DNA of 64,000 bases from Brachynemurus nebulosus (Eukaryota; Arthropoda; Insecta; Neuroptera; Myrmeleontidae). Under the pieces are notes generated by a model. That model worked only from the letters and a program-made list of their open reading frames with translations, made no database searches and was not told the origin of the DNA. Below are positions 30,311 to 42,313 of the stretch, piece after piece. Position numbers and translations under genes: made by a program. The DNA lies in NCBI GenBank assembly GCA_035578155.1, contig JAPWDM010000001.1, forward strand, positions 162,041,498 through 162,105,497. Reading direction: 5' to 3'. Each line of letters opens with the position of its first letter. Within the stretch, counting starts at the first letter, position 1.

Positions 30311-30837
30311 TATGCATTTACCCCTCTCCCTTCCCACAAAATGTTTTGAAGCCTTTGACAGGTTAAAAGACATCAGAAGATATAAAACACTGTCCTAATC
30401 CCGACGGGAGAGATTAGTTTGCATGTTATTACATTATTTAAGTAAGTGTCCGAGTCAAGACCGATTTAGGATATAGACCCGGACACTTACTAATTATTTT
30501 TTATTTTTTTTATTTTTAGTTATAATGAAATAAATGGGTTAGGGATATAACAAATAATATACACTCTTTCTAATGGTTATACTTTTATTAGTGCTATCTA
30601 TGACGAAAACATGTATAAACATAAAATTAACCAAAAAAATGTAAAAAAGTATCCGGGTCTAGACGGTTTTACGGTACATTTTTGCAAAAATTACAATTTA
30701 ATGATGAGCAGAAAAAAAAGACAGGAAAATATCAAGGTCCCGAGGCCGGATCACAATTTGACACAACTTTTTTTTGTTTAAGAAAAAGAAAATAGCCGGG
30801 CTAACTTGGTGAGGTCATATGGTCGGAAAACAACAAA

Positions 30838-31045
30838 TCATAACACGACCTAAAAAATTGCTTTTAAACAATTGGCTATTGCTTAAGAAAGTGCCGATGT
30901 GTTTGTGAATTACATGGTAGACGAAGTAGTCGGAAAACGACATTTCGTATTACACGATCAAATGTCATTCCAACTAATGGCGGAAATGATTCCAGGATAA
31001 AATACTATTTAAAATTAAAGAGCGGCTTTTAAATATTTCTTTAAT
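30838..31045 (-). repeat. Family O dispersed repeat
   Basis: GTAGTCGGAAAACGACATTTC, TATTACACGATCAAATG and CATTCCAACTAATGGCGG match, in reverse, 53390-53540 and 54027-54125; a related piece is at 32455-32630. Confidence 0.6.
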
Positions 31046-31051
31046 GCTTAA

Positions 31052-31540
31052 AATACCCCTGTCGCAGCATCCTGCATAACATAGCGAATTTCCATTTACA
31101 AAAGTACGTGTTTCTCGGGAACTAGTAGTTGATATAGAGCAATTGTAAATAAAAAACCTTTTTTATGTGATTTTTCCGTCTCATTCCGCCAAATTTTTTT
31201 AACGAAAAATGCCCAAAAAACCGTAAACATTTTCACGAAATTTCTTAATAATAAGATGTTTCGTTCTTGAGTTATCGTGCGGACACATTTATATATATGT
31301 TTACTAAATATCCGCACGATAACTCAAGAACGAAACATCTTATTATTAAGAAATTTCGTGAAAATGTTTACGGTTTTTTGGGCATTTTTCGTTAAAAAAA
31401 TTTGGCGGAATGAGGCGGAAAAATCACATAAAAAAAGTTTTTTATTTACAATTACTCTATATCAACTAGTTCCCGAGAAAAACGTACTTTTGTAAATGGA
31501 AATTCGCTATGTTATGCAGGATGTTGCGACAGGGGTATTT
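31052..31540. mobile_element. Family A palindromic foldback
   Basis: The two arms of about 240 bp are almost perfect inverted copies around a centre near 31296. The termini are AATACCCCTGTCGCAGCATC and its complement. The arms encode the same frame on opposite strands (31096-31317 minus, 31277-31495 plus), which is an artefact of the palindrome. It consists of two head-to-head right halves of family A; where other copies have (TA)n this one has TATATATATG. Possible TTA duplications flank it. Confidence 0.85.
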
Positions 31541-31546
31541 TTATTT

Positions 31547-31638
31547 ACAATTTTCTATATCAACTAGTTTCCGAGAAAAATGTACTTTTGTAAATGGAAA
31601 TTCGCTATGTTATGCAGGATGCTGCGACAGGGGTATTA
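31547..31638 (+). repeat. Solo family A right end
   Basis: Repeats the last about 90 bases of the adjacent palindrome in the same orientation, ending GACAGGGGTATT. Confidence 0.75.
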
Positions 31639-31639
31639 T

Positions 31640-32018
31640 TATTTTAATATTTATTTTCAAGAAAATACAAAAATGCCTTTTTGAATTTACAGCACATGAC
31701 ACAAATATTTATTATGTAAAAGTGAATTGCTTGGAAATTGCGACATTCATTTCTTTATTTTACTGCACTATTGTTGTTAAAGCGATAGTAACAGTAGTAG
31801 TTATAATATTAAATTAGTATTATTAGTTTATTCAAAGCACTGTTGTGACATAACTTTTTCCTTATAGGAATCCAATGTTAAAAATTAACATGTAAATCGT
31901 ATGTATACATCCAAATGGGCCACCTGGTATATTATGTATATTGTATCGAATATGTGCTTAGATTGTGAATAGCTTCACACTTTTTACGATAAAAGTATCA
32001 CAGTCTAAACAACATAGT
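31640..32018. other. No gene recognised
   Basis: Spacer between two family A copies; nothing identifiable. Confidence 0.4.
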
Positions 32019-32287
32019 TTTTCTCGGAAACTAGTTGACATAGGAAAATAATTTAAGGACCTTTTTTATGTAATTTTTTCTCCTCTTTTAAATGGTGTAA
32101 AAAAATTTCACAAAAATTTTTGAATAAGTGGAAATTTTGGCAAAAAACTAATTTTTTGCAAGAACAAACACCATGTTCCTGGCATCCGACGTGTCTGGCT
32201 AACGAACTTGTCCAACGGTTTGGGATTTCCAACATTTTCACCAAATTTCGTAAACCTAGGACATTTCGTTCGAGAGTTATCGTGCGG

Positions 32288-32331
<44 letters not shown>

Positions 32332-32453
32332 TTTGGTGAATATTATTTTCGGTTTCTGGGGACCTCAAAACAAATTTCTGCCATAGTCCCGGGTTCAAGT
32401 CGCGTCATGACAGTGGCTGTAATAGCGAGCTTCCATTCTGGAAATTCGCTAAA
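32019..32453 (-). mobile_element. Family A interspersed element, copy 3
   Basis: Reverse-orientation copy: TTTTTCTCGGAAACTAG, then the GCATCCGACGTGTCTGGC block, (TA)n, CCCGGGTTCAAGTCGCGTC and GGAAATTCGCT. It lacks the GACAGGGGTATT terminus. A shorter (TA)n than the other copies. Confidence 0.75.
32292..32327. repeat. (TA)n microsatellite in family A copy 3
   Basis: About 18 units, homologous position to other copies. Confidence 0.9.
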
Positions 32454-32629
32454 AGTGTCGATATATGTATCTGTATTACATGGTAGACAAAGTGGTAAGA
32501 AAACATTTCATACTACACGATCAAATGTTTCATATTTATTGCATATCACATCATCTCACATTTCAAGAATAAGCTGGTAGTAGAAGAAGTAGTTGGGATA
32601 TGAATTGATAGTTAAATAAATAGTGTCGC

Positions 32630-33597
32630 TAGGAATTATTGTAAGATATTTTGTTTACTTTCATATATGCTTTTACTTTAAATCCATAAAAATAGCTAGA
32701 TAATACGGAACACTACTTGCGCGAGTTTAGTATACATCTGACATTTTTTCTTTAAATTATGAGTTAATTTTTATTTTCAATCACTATGTGATTTTTAATT
32801 AAAATAATAATTTGATGATGTATATTTTTTTGCGGCTAACAGTTTCTCGTTATATAACATTAACTTCAAAATTCTGAATAATACAGTGAATCTTTATCAC
32901 TGTTTTAAGTAAATATGGATTTATTTCGATGATTTTGAGTTTAATTAATATTTTCTATACCTAAATTTGAAGAAACACAGCCGTAAACTTCGGTTTAAAA
33001 TTTTAAATTATCAAAAAATCGTTTACATATTAGAAAACCCTTAAGGAAATTTATAAAGCAGTCATTAAGCAAAATTATCACTCACTATCTGATGATTTTA
33101 AATTATGACTTATTTGATAATAATAATATGGGTTGAAACATGTCGCAATATTAATTAACAATAAAAGTGGTATTTTTGAAAAGTGAAATGTTTTGTTAAT
33201 TATTAAAAGTCCCACAGATTTAAGTGCAGAAAAAGAAATGAATACCAACATAAAAACTTTGCTTAATTCCAACTTCAAATAAACATTGTTCCCATATTAA
33301 CTGTTACAGTTAACCTTTTTTTTGATTCTATACACGACACTATTTGAAAGTTCAGCACAATCGAAAGTAATATAAAATCAGAGAACAATCCTTGAACGAA
33401 TCTTATAATTTTAGAGTGCTTGCGTAAGCATATGAAACAAGTAGATAACGAGCCGACAATAGCAAACAATTTCCCCTTACTAAACCTTCGCTTTTTTTCT
33501 ATACCTTCATCGTGATCTCAGTCTATTTAATGCGAACGTAAAAATTTTACTTTCATTTTGACGTACGTCGCTTTCGTTGTTGATACATCGTATTCTT
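32630..33597. other. No gene recognised
   Basis: AT-rich. Two adjacent minus-strand hydrophobic frames (33275-33469, 33078-33278, different phase) are noted under findings but not called as a gene. Confidence 0.4.
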
Positions 33598-33717
33598 TTC
33601 GCGAATTTCCAGAATAGAATCCAGCTATTACAGCCACTGTCGTGACGCGACTTGAGCCCGGAACTATGGCAGAAATTTGTTTTGAGGTCCCTAGAAACCG
33701 AAAATAATATTCACTAA

Positions 33718-33797
<80 letters not shown>

Positions 33798-34134
33798 ATA
33801 TATATGTGTCCGCACGATAACTCTCGAACGAAATGTCCTAGGTTTACGAAATTTGATGAAAATGTTGGAGATGCCAAACCGCTGGACAAGTTCGTTAGCC
33901 AGATACGTCGGATGCCAGGAACATGGTTTTTGTTCTTGCAAAAAATTAGTTTTTTGCCAAAATTTCCACTTAACCAACAATTTTTGCGAAATTTTTTTAC
34001 ACCATTTAAAAGGCGAGAAAATATTACATAGAAAAGGTCTTTAAACTATTGTTCTATGTCAACTAGTTTCCGAAAAAAACTAATTTTTATAAACGGAAAT
34101 TCGCTATGTTATACAGGATGCTGCGACAGGGGTA
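33598..34134 (+). mobile_element. Family A interspersed element, copy 4
   Basis: Full-length: GCGAATTTCCAGAA, the GACGCGACTTGAGCCCGG block, (TA)n, CCGCACGATAACTCTCG, TACGTCGGATGCCAGGAAC, and terminus GCTGCGACAGGGGTATT. Closest to the copy at 1618. Confidence 0.8.
33721..33789. repeat. (TA)n microsatellite in family A copy 4
   Basis: About 34 units, then TG/TA mixed repeat. Confidence 0.95.
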
Positions 34135-35799
34135 TTTTCCTTATCAAGTTCCACAAATCTGAAGTAGATATATGTAGGTAGGTATGTATAATTTTGCCCT
34201 TGTTTTAAAAAATAATGATTTAGGAACAAAAATGAAAATAAAACTGTCGTGACTGAATAAACAATGAAGGAGACGACGAAGGTACGCTAAAAAGGAATCA
34301 TCATCATCATCACTTAATTCTTGTTTAAAAAAGAAAAGCAAACATATTACAAAAATTATCGTTACCTAAAATTTTAATGAAATACTCTGAATTATTCAAG
34401 TGTCCCCTTTTGTTACAATATAAAAATGTATTAATCCGGAAAAAAACACAAAAAAAAAAAAATTACTCAAGTTGAAAAATATTGTAGCTTGAACAGATAA
34501 GACCGAGAAACCAATCTACTTATTCTAACTATATTTTTAAATTTAAGGAGGGCCATATATTGTACTTATACAGAAAACAATTACAAATAGATACATAGGA
34601 ATAAAACGTACAATTTAATTGATTGCCATTTTTGTTCCTAAATAAACCAGCACAACGTATTTAGTTTCTTTATTACGAAAAAAAGAATACCATTTTATTT
34701 CATTTTTATAATATTATAAAAATTGCGATAAATACATCTAAAAAGAAATTTAATGATATAGTGGTTTATATTCTCATACAATATACCACAGAATACAGAA
34801 ACGAAGTTACTATCTCTGTACTAGTGATACCAGCGTGGACAAAAAATTCCTACAGTAGTAGTAGTTCTCTACACTATGTTGTGTAGGTACGTACACACTG
34901 TTTGTAGTTGTATGTGTTTGATGTTTGCATCTAGTGTATGTGAGTGGTCACACACACACAACTACATAACAGGTATATGCGGACAAAGATCCATACAGTG
35001 TAACTAACAATGATTTGAACAATACGTAACAATTAATGTGCATAGGTTGCCCGTCATCGAAAGAATGAACAGCTAAGCAGTGAAAAGAGCTCGATCGACC
35101 TCCTTCTGTCCACAGATTTTTATATGTACGCTGTTTCTGTATTCTGTGCAATATACTGATTAAATGTTTAAAAGACATCAATAAGTGATTTTATCAAAGT
35201 AAATTATTATAATTAATGTTCAAATTCCTTACTTTCTCCTGCTTTTTAGTTACGTTATGCACTTTGGTGAGCAGAAACCGCATAAAAAGCCGCATATAAG
35301 AGCAGTCGCACAAAAAGAGTCCGCATAAAAAAGGTTCAGCTATATATACAAAACAAAAACGAATTTTATTTGATAATAATCTAATTAATTAAATCGAACC
35401 CCTTAAATAATCTATTTTTCCTACGTAAAGGATCCTCCTTAGTTGAATCGTTGTTTCGATACCACAGGCTTATAGACATATAGGTATGGGCTTTTCGCAA
35501 CCCCGCCATGATACCACTCTAACTATTATATTTTTCAACTTTATCGATATTCACTGTAGTCTAAGCTAGACTAGAAATATTTATAGACTATAGGCCTAAA
35601 CCTTATTCATATCCAATAGTATTTTACAATATAAGTTCGGTAAGTTGCTTTTACTGATCGAGAAAATGTTGCGAAAACGAGACGCGCAGGGTCGAGTTTT
35701 TCCAATTTTCGAGATCAGTAACGGCACTTAACGCATCGTGTATTGTATATTTTTTGCACGATCGATTTAGAATTATTAAAGAATAAAAATATATTAAAT
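34135..35799. other. No gene recognised
   Basis: Spacer. Includes a GC-richer, GT/CA-repeat-containing part at about 34790-35190 with a 77-codon minus-strand frame lacking recognisable features. Confidence 0.4.
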
Positions 35800-36310
35800 A
35801 ATAGTATATTGTTCAACGAGCCAGTAATGATAGCTATTACTCACGAAGATGAAATTGCGACATGAGCCGAGCTTGCGAGGCGAGTGTCGTAATGCATCTG
35901 AGTCAGTAATAGCCATTGCAAGCGAGTAGAATACGATGTTTTTTCTACGACTTTTTTCCTTTTTGATTTAAATAAAATTGAATATAAATTTTAAATCAAA
36001 TTTTTAATCTATTTCTAATTTCATTAAAAGTTTGTATATAATATTATGTATAAAACGATCAAAACAAAACATAAATTACTTTATTACTAAATTACTAGGC
36101 AATATATATTAAATTAAAACTTGATACATACATATATACACAAAACAAAAGCAAACCCATGGAATAATGATTATTACTGTGATTTCATTGGTCAAGAGGG
36201 TATTGAGTAATGAACATTCCTCCACACCTTTGAATAATGCCTAACTTTCTCAACAATTAACGGATATATAATGAGTGTGTTCTTCAATAGGAGTAGAAAA
36301 AAAATAAAAT
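35800..36310 (+). mobile_element. Family N dispersed repeat
   Basis: Runs from GCCAGTAATGATAGCTATTACTC through GCAAGCGAGTAGAATACGAT and TTTTTGATTTAAATAAAATT to TCTTCAATAGGAGTAGAAA. The same blocks occur in reverse at about 49780-50290. Confidence 0.65.
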
Positions 36311-36774
36311 TCGGGTAATACAGGTGAAAATTATATTATTTCTATGTTATAACATACACTGCCATGAATAAATATTATAAATATCTATAGCAACTTTATA
36401 CGAATCTTTGTAATGACAATTGACAACTATATTTGTAAATAAAAAATTAAGTGTCAACATTTAATTGGCGTGAATAGTTTTTTTTTAAATTTCTAAAAAA
36501 AAAATGAGGAAAATGGTATGTTAAACTAGCATATTAGTGAAAATAATGAAATTGATAAAGCATTTTATTTTTGGCTGCAAATTTATGCTCGTAAAATGAA
36601 AGGAAGATCACAGAAAATTTTAATGATTAACGACCTTTTGAAATGTCAATGAAATACGAAGACTAATGCCAACAATAATAATAATAATAATGTGCAAACT
36701 AGTGAAAATTTTCCTATTAACCGAATTATTTTCCTAATTGTTCAAACTGTAATAATTACAATCATTTTTGAGCT

Positions 36775-36890
36775 AATTTCACTTACCACACTCCTATTCA
36801 CTTACCACGCATCTATTTCACTTACCGCACTGTTAGTTTTTGGTTTCCATGGATATAAACAAACGTTCGGGAAATGTAACTTACCAGCAT
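36775..36890 (-). repeat. Cluster of repeated TTCACTTACC motifs (four donor-like sites on minus strand)
   Basis: TTCACTTACC occurs three times between 36778 and 36830, plus ACTTACCAGC near 36879. On the minus strand these are GGTAAGTGAA x3 and CTGGTAAGTTAC, all matching the 5' splice consensus. No accompanying exon is certain. Confidence 0.5.
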
Positions 36891-37397
36891 TGTCAACAGC
36901 ATCGGTAAATGCATGAAAATACACGATCGTGCAAAAAGTATTTTTCAGATCTATACTATTCTAATATTACTTGCCGAAATCTATAACTTTAAATGCTTGT
37001 GTGTATATAACCACCTTTAAATTAAGTATTCTGCATAAAACGTATTATTAAAATTCTATATATAAGTTATATATCCAACTATAAAAAAGTTTTCATCGAT
37101 AACCAATAAACTGAAAGTTTTCCTTCTACTATTCCGTATGAAAATGACGGGGGTGTCTTTTGAACTTTATCCATACGAATTTATCTACATATTTTATCTC
37201 AAGCAGTCGCGAACAAGTGAAGTGTTAAAATAATAATAAGGAAAATTTGAAAAAGAAAAAATGATGGGCGCGTCTTTTAATGCAAAAATCTTCGATTGTT
37301 GAAATACTGACATTAAACTTTCTAATCAAATATGTAAATTAAATTAAAGATTTAAAAAAAATTATCTGAGCGAAAATTAATAAAGTTTTCTTTTTTT

Positions 37398-37480
37398 CAG
37401 GGTTCCGTACTTTAAAAGGAAAAACGAAACCCTTATAGGATCACTCCGTATCCGTCCCTTTGTTTGTAACATAGATTTTT
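37398..37480 (+). repeat. Fragment of a widespread insect non-autonomous element
   Basis: AGGGTTCCGTACTTTAAAAGG, AACCCTTATAGGATCACT and CCGTCCCTTTG match a repeat I remember from many insect genomes (GGGTTCCGTACC...GGAACCCTTATAGGATCAC). Related pieces: about 41290-41335, 42325-42375 and 48812-48880. Confidence 0.5.
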
Positions 37481-37697
37481 TTTAAAAAGTGTGTAATGTA
37501 GGAATTTAAAATTTTAGATCTTAATATTAGATTTTTACGGCGTGCACATATATCACCAGTCAGCGGTTAAAAAAAATAATTTTGGATTAAAATAGGTGGT
37601 CAGTTTGGTCCAAAAAAAGAAAATTTTCATTAATATATTAATTTAAGGGATTATATATTGCATAAATTTCATAACGATCATCAGAACATTAGATGTG

Positions 37698-38575
37698 CTA
37701 TTTATAACGAGAGTCGTAATTAGAAGTGGACATAGGACTGATAGTACTATCCGACAGTTCATGCAAAAACTCGCGGAGAGTACTTAGATAAATTTCTAGT
37801 TCTCTCAAGTGGACAAGCATAAATTCATCTCTCCGACAATTACTCTCAAAATTCGAAACATGTTCGTATTGTGACAGCACTCTCAGCTATATTATATTGA
37901 TTTTGTACGTTGTTTCGGTTTATACTAATTTGTCGTATTTTGTTGTTTTGTTGTACGCAGAATGCAGGTATTATACTTTTATATTTTCTATCTGTTCAAT
38001 AAAAAAACTTAAATTGAATGTTAAAAAAATTAAAATACCAGAGTTAATTATTTAAATTAACTTAAAAATGGATAGAAAGGAGTGAATTAAAGAAGAAGAT
38101 ACAAAATTAATTAAATATTTGTTAAAATTAACAATTTTTGTTTTTAATTGAAAATATAAAAATTATAAAAACTGTGATCATAAAAATAAAATATTGAACA
38201 ATAAGTCCAACGTAAACTGAATAATTTGAAAAATCACCAGAAAATTTTTTAAACAGTTAGGTATTGCTTTTTTAAAATATTAATTTGACTATAAAATGAA
38301 GCAAATTTTTCTGTCTCTATAACTATTTTTATTTAACGATTATAGCAATTAAAAATCACATTAATGTTTCTTAATCAAAATTTGACATTAGCTGTCAACT
38401 GTTGTATGTCAACATTGTTTTGAGAGCACTATCGGAGAGTTTGCTATCAGACAGTTTTCTGGAGAGTGAAAGTTATTGAAAGTACTCTCAAGTCGACAAT
38501 GAACTATCAACTTTCTGGATAGTTACTTCTGCTAGTTACTCTTGAATGGACACGTACCCTTAAGATTTCACTACA
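37698..38575. mobile_element. Possible DNA transposon with ACTCTC/GAGAGT clusters
   Basis: Both ends (37698-37885 and 38410-38575) are dense in ACTCTC, GAGAGT, CTATC and CAGTT motifs in both orientations, separated by AT-rich DNA. This is the pattern of subterminal repeats, but the termini and target duplication are not clear. Confidence 0.3.
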
Positions 38576-39219
38576 AATTGTATCCCTAATGCCGGCCGTA
38601 CGTTTTTTTTTTTTTTAATTTCAAACGATAAACGTTTTAAACAATTTCTAACTTCTTAAGACTAATGTATATAATGTTATCTTTCCTAAATTCAATCGTT
38701 ATTGTTGAAAACTTACAAATTGTAGATGGGCCGATCCATTTTCAACATAAATTGTCATTTATCAATCGATTAGGTGTAACAAAACATTAACTACTTGATA
38801 AAAATTATTCATTTTAAAAATCGTAAATCCAGAATAGACGAATATTTTGTTTCTATATGATAGTCAAGCATTTTTTATTTTTTAAGAAGGGTTTCCACGA
38901 GGTTGCTTTTTTAAAAAAAAGCAACTAGTGGCCGTTGGCAGCAGCCAGTAACATTAGGGCACCGGCCGATATTTGGCAATCCCACCCTATCTTTATACTG
39001 GCAACATACAATTAAAACACCCAGTATATTAAGAAATATGGATACAGTATCAATAACATTAATTTATCTTGATAGTATATAGATAGATACAGTTTCACGA
39101 CAGAAATGAATTCGAGGAATTGATCGAAGGAATGAAGTTCGCTATGATTAATAAGGATTAGCTATAGCTACATGCGTACGTATGCACTTATTTATAAACA
39201 AGGAAGTGGAATATTAACG

Positions 39220-39258
39220 TATAAAAGTAGGCATAGTAGTTAGTATAACCGTTCAGCT
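39220..39258 (+). promoter_or_regulatory. Candidate TATA box and initiator
   Basis: TATAAAAG at 39220-39227 with TCAGCT at 39253, a near match to TCAKTY, at the right distance. Leads into the candidate exon 1 ending at 39383. Confidence 0.45.
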
Positions 39259-39373
39259 GAATTACGTGGATAATACAAAAGGAGAAACCAGTAAATAAAT
39301 ATCAATACATAGAAGATAAATATATAGATCATTCACCCCTTTTTCACTAAGATCATGTAACACATACAATGAT

Positions 39374-39634
39374 ATGGCAATAGGTAAGTTGTCGTGTTAA
39401 GCTAAGACGGCGAATTTTCATTAAATAAATCAAATCTTTTATTCAGATATAGGTACTTATAGAACCAGATCTCATTGGGTAAGTTACAGAAGGGAAGAGA
39501 TAAAGCAACCATACAAAACATGTAAAATAGTGTTTTATAGGTTTGATGTATTTTTCGATGACATTTATTTGAATATAATTAAACCGTTACAAAAAGATTT
39601 AAATATATCAATTTTATTTGAAAGATGGTTTTAA
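39374..39634 (+). CDS. Candidate two-exon gene for a 65-residue protein
   Basis: Exon 1 coding part is 39374-39383 (ATG GCA ATA G), followed by the perfect donor GTAAGTTG. Intron of 63 bases ends ATCTTTTATTCAG. Exon 2, 39447-39634, continues the frame for 61 further codons to TAA (IGTYRTRSHW..., then a Lys/Arg-rich part, then FYRFDVFFDDIYLN). A TATA/initiator lies about 120 bases upstream of the ATG. No signal peptide, no known domain. A second donor-like GTAAGTT at 39479 inside exon 2 could end it early. The upstream ATG at 39369-39371 gives a five-codon frame (ATG ATA TGG CAA TAG) overlapping the start, which would weaken translation. No clear polyadenylation signal follows. The combination of promoter, donor, acceptor and a long in-phase frame in AT-rich DNA is suggestive but could be chance. 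Confidence 0.35.
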
Positions 39635-39639
39635 TATTT

Positions 39640-41269
39640 ATTGTAAAAAATATTTTCTCAACTTAGGTTTTACCACTTTGGTTTAGTTACTATCAGACCC
39701 GAAGTTATGAATGGTTCTTAATTTGATATGTGTGGTAACATTTATTTTTAAATCTCAATTCCTTTATTAAACTATGCATATAAACAGGATTAAGTAAATC
39801 TACAAATTAAGAAGCTATTTATTTATTTATTGTTTTTTTTTTTTTTGGTTCCTTTTCAAACGAATTCTATTCATAATTGTTTCATGTTTATTGAGATGCA
39901 ACTACGAATAATTTCAACACAAAAAAGACAATAAGCCTTAAAAAAAAGATTTAGAGGCAAGGTACCAGGTTATTTTAATCATGCACATTCGAAATAAGTA
40001 CAGATGCATGGAAGAATTTTCGGTAGCTACTGTTTCGATGGGATTCAGATAGTTGGGGCGTTGAAAATATTGTCACGTAAGAGGGGGTAGTTAAGCTTTG
40101 ATGATAAATAAAACTCAGAGATCAAGATTATTTTTGATTATTTCTCCTATTTTGATAATGAGTCTTCTGAATTAAATAAAAAAAAAAAAAAAAAAAACAA
40201 ACGTTTAACATTTTCATAAAATATATCAATAGAAAAAATTCATTTCTCCACGTCTCCCCAAAGGTGAGGCAAAACAGGATATTCAACAGGACAAGGTACT
40301 ACGTATGTGTACATATATAATTTCTCATTATTCTGCACAAAAAACACACCTTTATAATAAATAAGTAACTAAACAAATTATTAAACAGCAACCAATTGAA
40401 ACTCTGTTGATAAGTGAGGAGCAAGGCGTAATCATCTAAGTCTTCAAAAATGTTTTCTTTTCTCTAATACATTTCAATGACCTCTCTAAGCTATATTTCT
40501 GGCGTAAGATCGATTGAACCATTCAGGGGCTATAAATTATTATCAAAATTTTGAGTAGTATTTTCAGTACTTATCATTATATTTACTCTTAGCAATCTAA
40601 CAAAAATAAGTAAAAACTGATACGTGTGGGAGCAGATTTCCCCCTTCTCATCGGACTACGACCCTTGTGTGAAAAATTAAGAATTTAGAAAAAAGTCTTT
40701 TAGAATACTAGCCACTAAAAATTTTTTTGTTTACCTTCATCTGCTTAAGAGTTAACTCTATCCAAAACTGCCACCAGTTTGAAATACGTCTTTTTGATTT
40801 AATACGACAGTATACCTTAATAACGTAAGTGACCGTATTTATGTTTGCTAACGTTAAAAGTTAATGCATTTGCACAATATATAAAGTGATATCTATCGAT
40901 GCGTCAAACGCCATATACGCTAATACAAAACAAAATAGCAAATAATTATGTGTAAATTTATCTACGATACAAAAGTAGATATAAAAAAAAAAACTTTTAT
41001 GTTTAATCAGCCTTAGTGACCAAAGTAGATGTTAAAAGTACCCAAATACATTGATTTTTAAGGTACAGATGTTCTGTGAAATACTTTGATAAATAACGAT
41101 AGGCTATTGGGGTAGATAACAATAATTAGTGTAGGTATAGTATATAATAAATTGAATTAATAAAAACAATAAAATGAAAGTATTAAAAAAAGTTACAAAA
41201 TTCACTTAAATTTTAAAAAATTGTAAGTAAATTTTAAAAATTTAAAAAAAAAAAGTTTTTAAATCAAGC
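39640..41269. other. No gene recognised
   Basis: AT-rich spacer with poly-A/T runs (for example 39831-39846 and 40180-40197). Confidence 0.4.
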
Positions 41270-41384
41270 CTTGATTTAAAAATGAACTAAAAATTATAAA
41301 ATTACTTTCGTGTTCGTCCGTCTGTCTGTAATAGACGTTTTTTTTTGAAAACTGTGTAATATAGTAATTTGAAATTTGATACAA

Positions 41385-41755
41385 TGTTATGCCATAATGT
41401 AATTTATATACAGGCAAATAATTCGTCCTTTTGTGGGGTGACTCATAGCACCCTATAGACACTAAGACCGCAAGAATTTTTTCGGAATTAACAGTCGCGT
41501 CACCCCTCAAAAGGATAAGAGTTATTTCCTTTACACCCTGTATATAATATATACACACATACATATTTACATATATATGTATATGTATGTGTGTATATAT
41601 ATTATATACAGGATGTAAAGGAAATAACTATTAGCCTTTTGAGGGGTGACGCGACAGTTATTTCCGAAAAAATTCCTGCGGTTTCAGTGTCTACAGGGTG
41701 CTATGAGTCACCCCACAAAAGGACGAAAGTTATTTGTTTTACACCCTGTATGGTG
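41385..41755. repeat. Near-perfect 370-bp palindrome
   Basis: TTTGTGGGGTGACTCATAGC, GTCGCGTCACCCCTCAAAAGG and TTCCTTTACACCCTGTAT on the left are mirrored on the right about a centre near 41570 (TATATGTATATG). Arms about 180 bp with few differences. ACACCCTGTAT ends are seen on many insect foldback MITEs. Confidence 0.85.
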
Positions 41756-42170
41756 TGGGGTATCATTTAAAAGAGGTACCTCTAAGAATTCTAAAAATAA
41801 ATTTTTCATAATTTTTGGTTCAGTGATTTTAATAATATAGTTCAAAATTCGCAAAAATAGACTCTCCCCCTCTCGATCTCCAAGGTTTCTACAGCTAGAA
41901 TTTTTATTTTTATAGGGATATTAAGTCATAGATTACAAAAAAAATTGCGGCTTTTTCGACAATGTAATAGTTGCTAAAATATTTTAATTTTAAGAAGAAT
42001 TATGGAAACTATTTTACAGAACGAAAAATAGCTTTTGTTAACTTCAACCTTCTTGAGAAAATTTAATTCTATAATATAACATGCCTCGGAAATTGAGGCG
42101 ATGGAAAATTTGAATAAATTTTAAATAGACATAAATAAAAATAGATTAATTTAGTTTATTGACTGTGCAT

Positions 42171-42313
42171 CAGGGCCGACGACAAGGAGATTAGATGGGG
42201 TATTTGTTCGCCGCGGGTCCAGATCAAAAAAGGAGGCCCGGGGGTTCTGTTAGGGGAGCTCTGTAAGTTTCTTACCGTGCCCGCGGGTTCGTAATTTTTT
42301 TTCGCCGGCCCTA
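42171..42313. mobile_element. hAT-like MITE
   Basis: CAGGGCCGACGACAAGG at the left, CGCCGGCCCTA at the right; flanking CTGTGCAT and CTGTCCAC agree at 6 of 8 positions, a decayed target duplication. GC-rich interior with CCGCGGG motifs in both orientations. Confidence 0.5.

Larger units (their letters stand above)
26554..30674. mobile_element. TA-flanked element (CCGTAAAAC ends) interrupted by another element
   Basis: Left CCGTAAAACTGTCTAGACCC and right GGGTCTAGACGGTTTTACGG are inverted repeats, flanked by TA (26552-26553, 30675-30676). Internal copies of TAGACCCGGACAC at about 26921 and 30474 look like subterminal repeats. Without the inserted element at 27081-30310 it would be about 0.9 kb, a MITE. 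No transposase. Confidence 0.7.

Noticed and set aside
31096..31495. Two near-identical proteins on opposite strands
   Set aside because: Arms of the family A palindrome.
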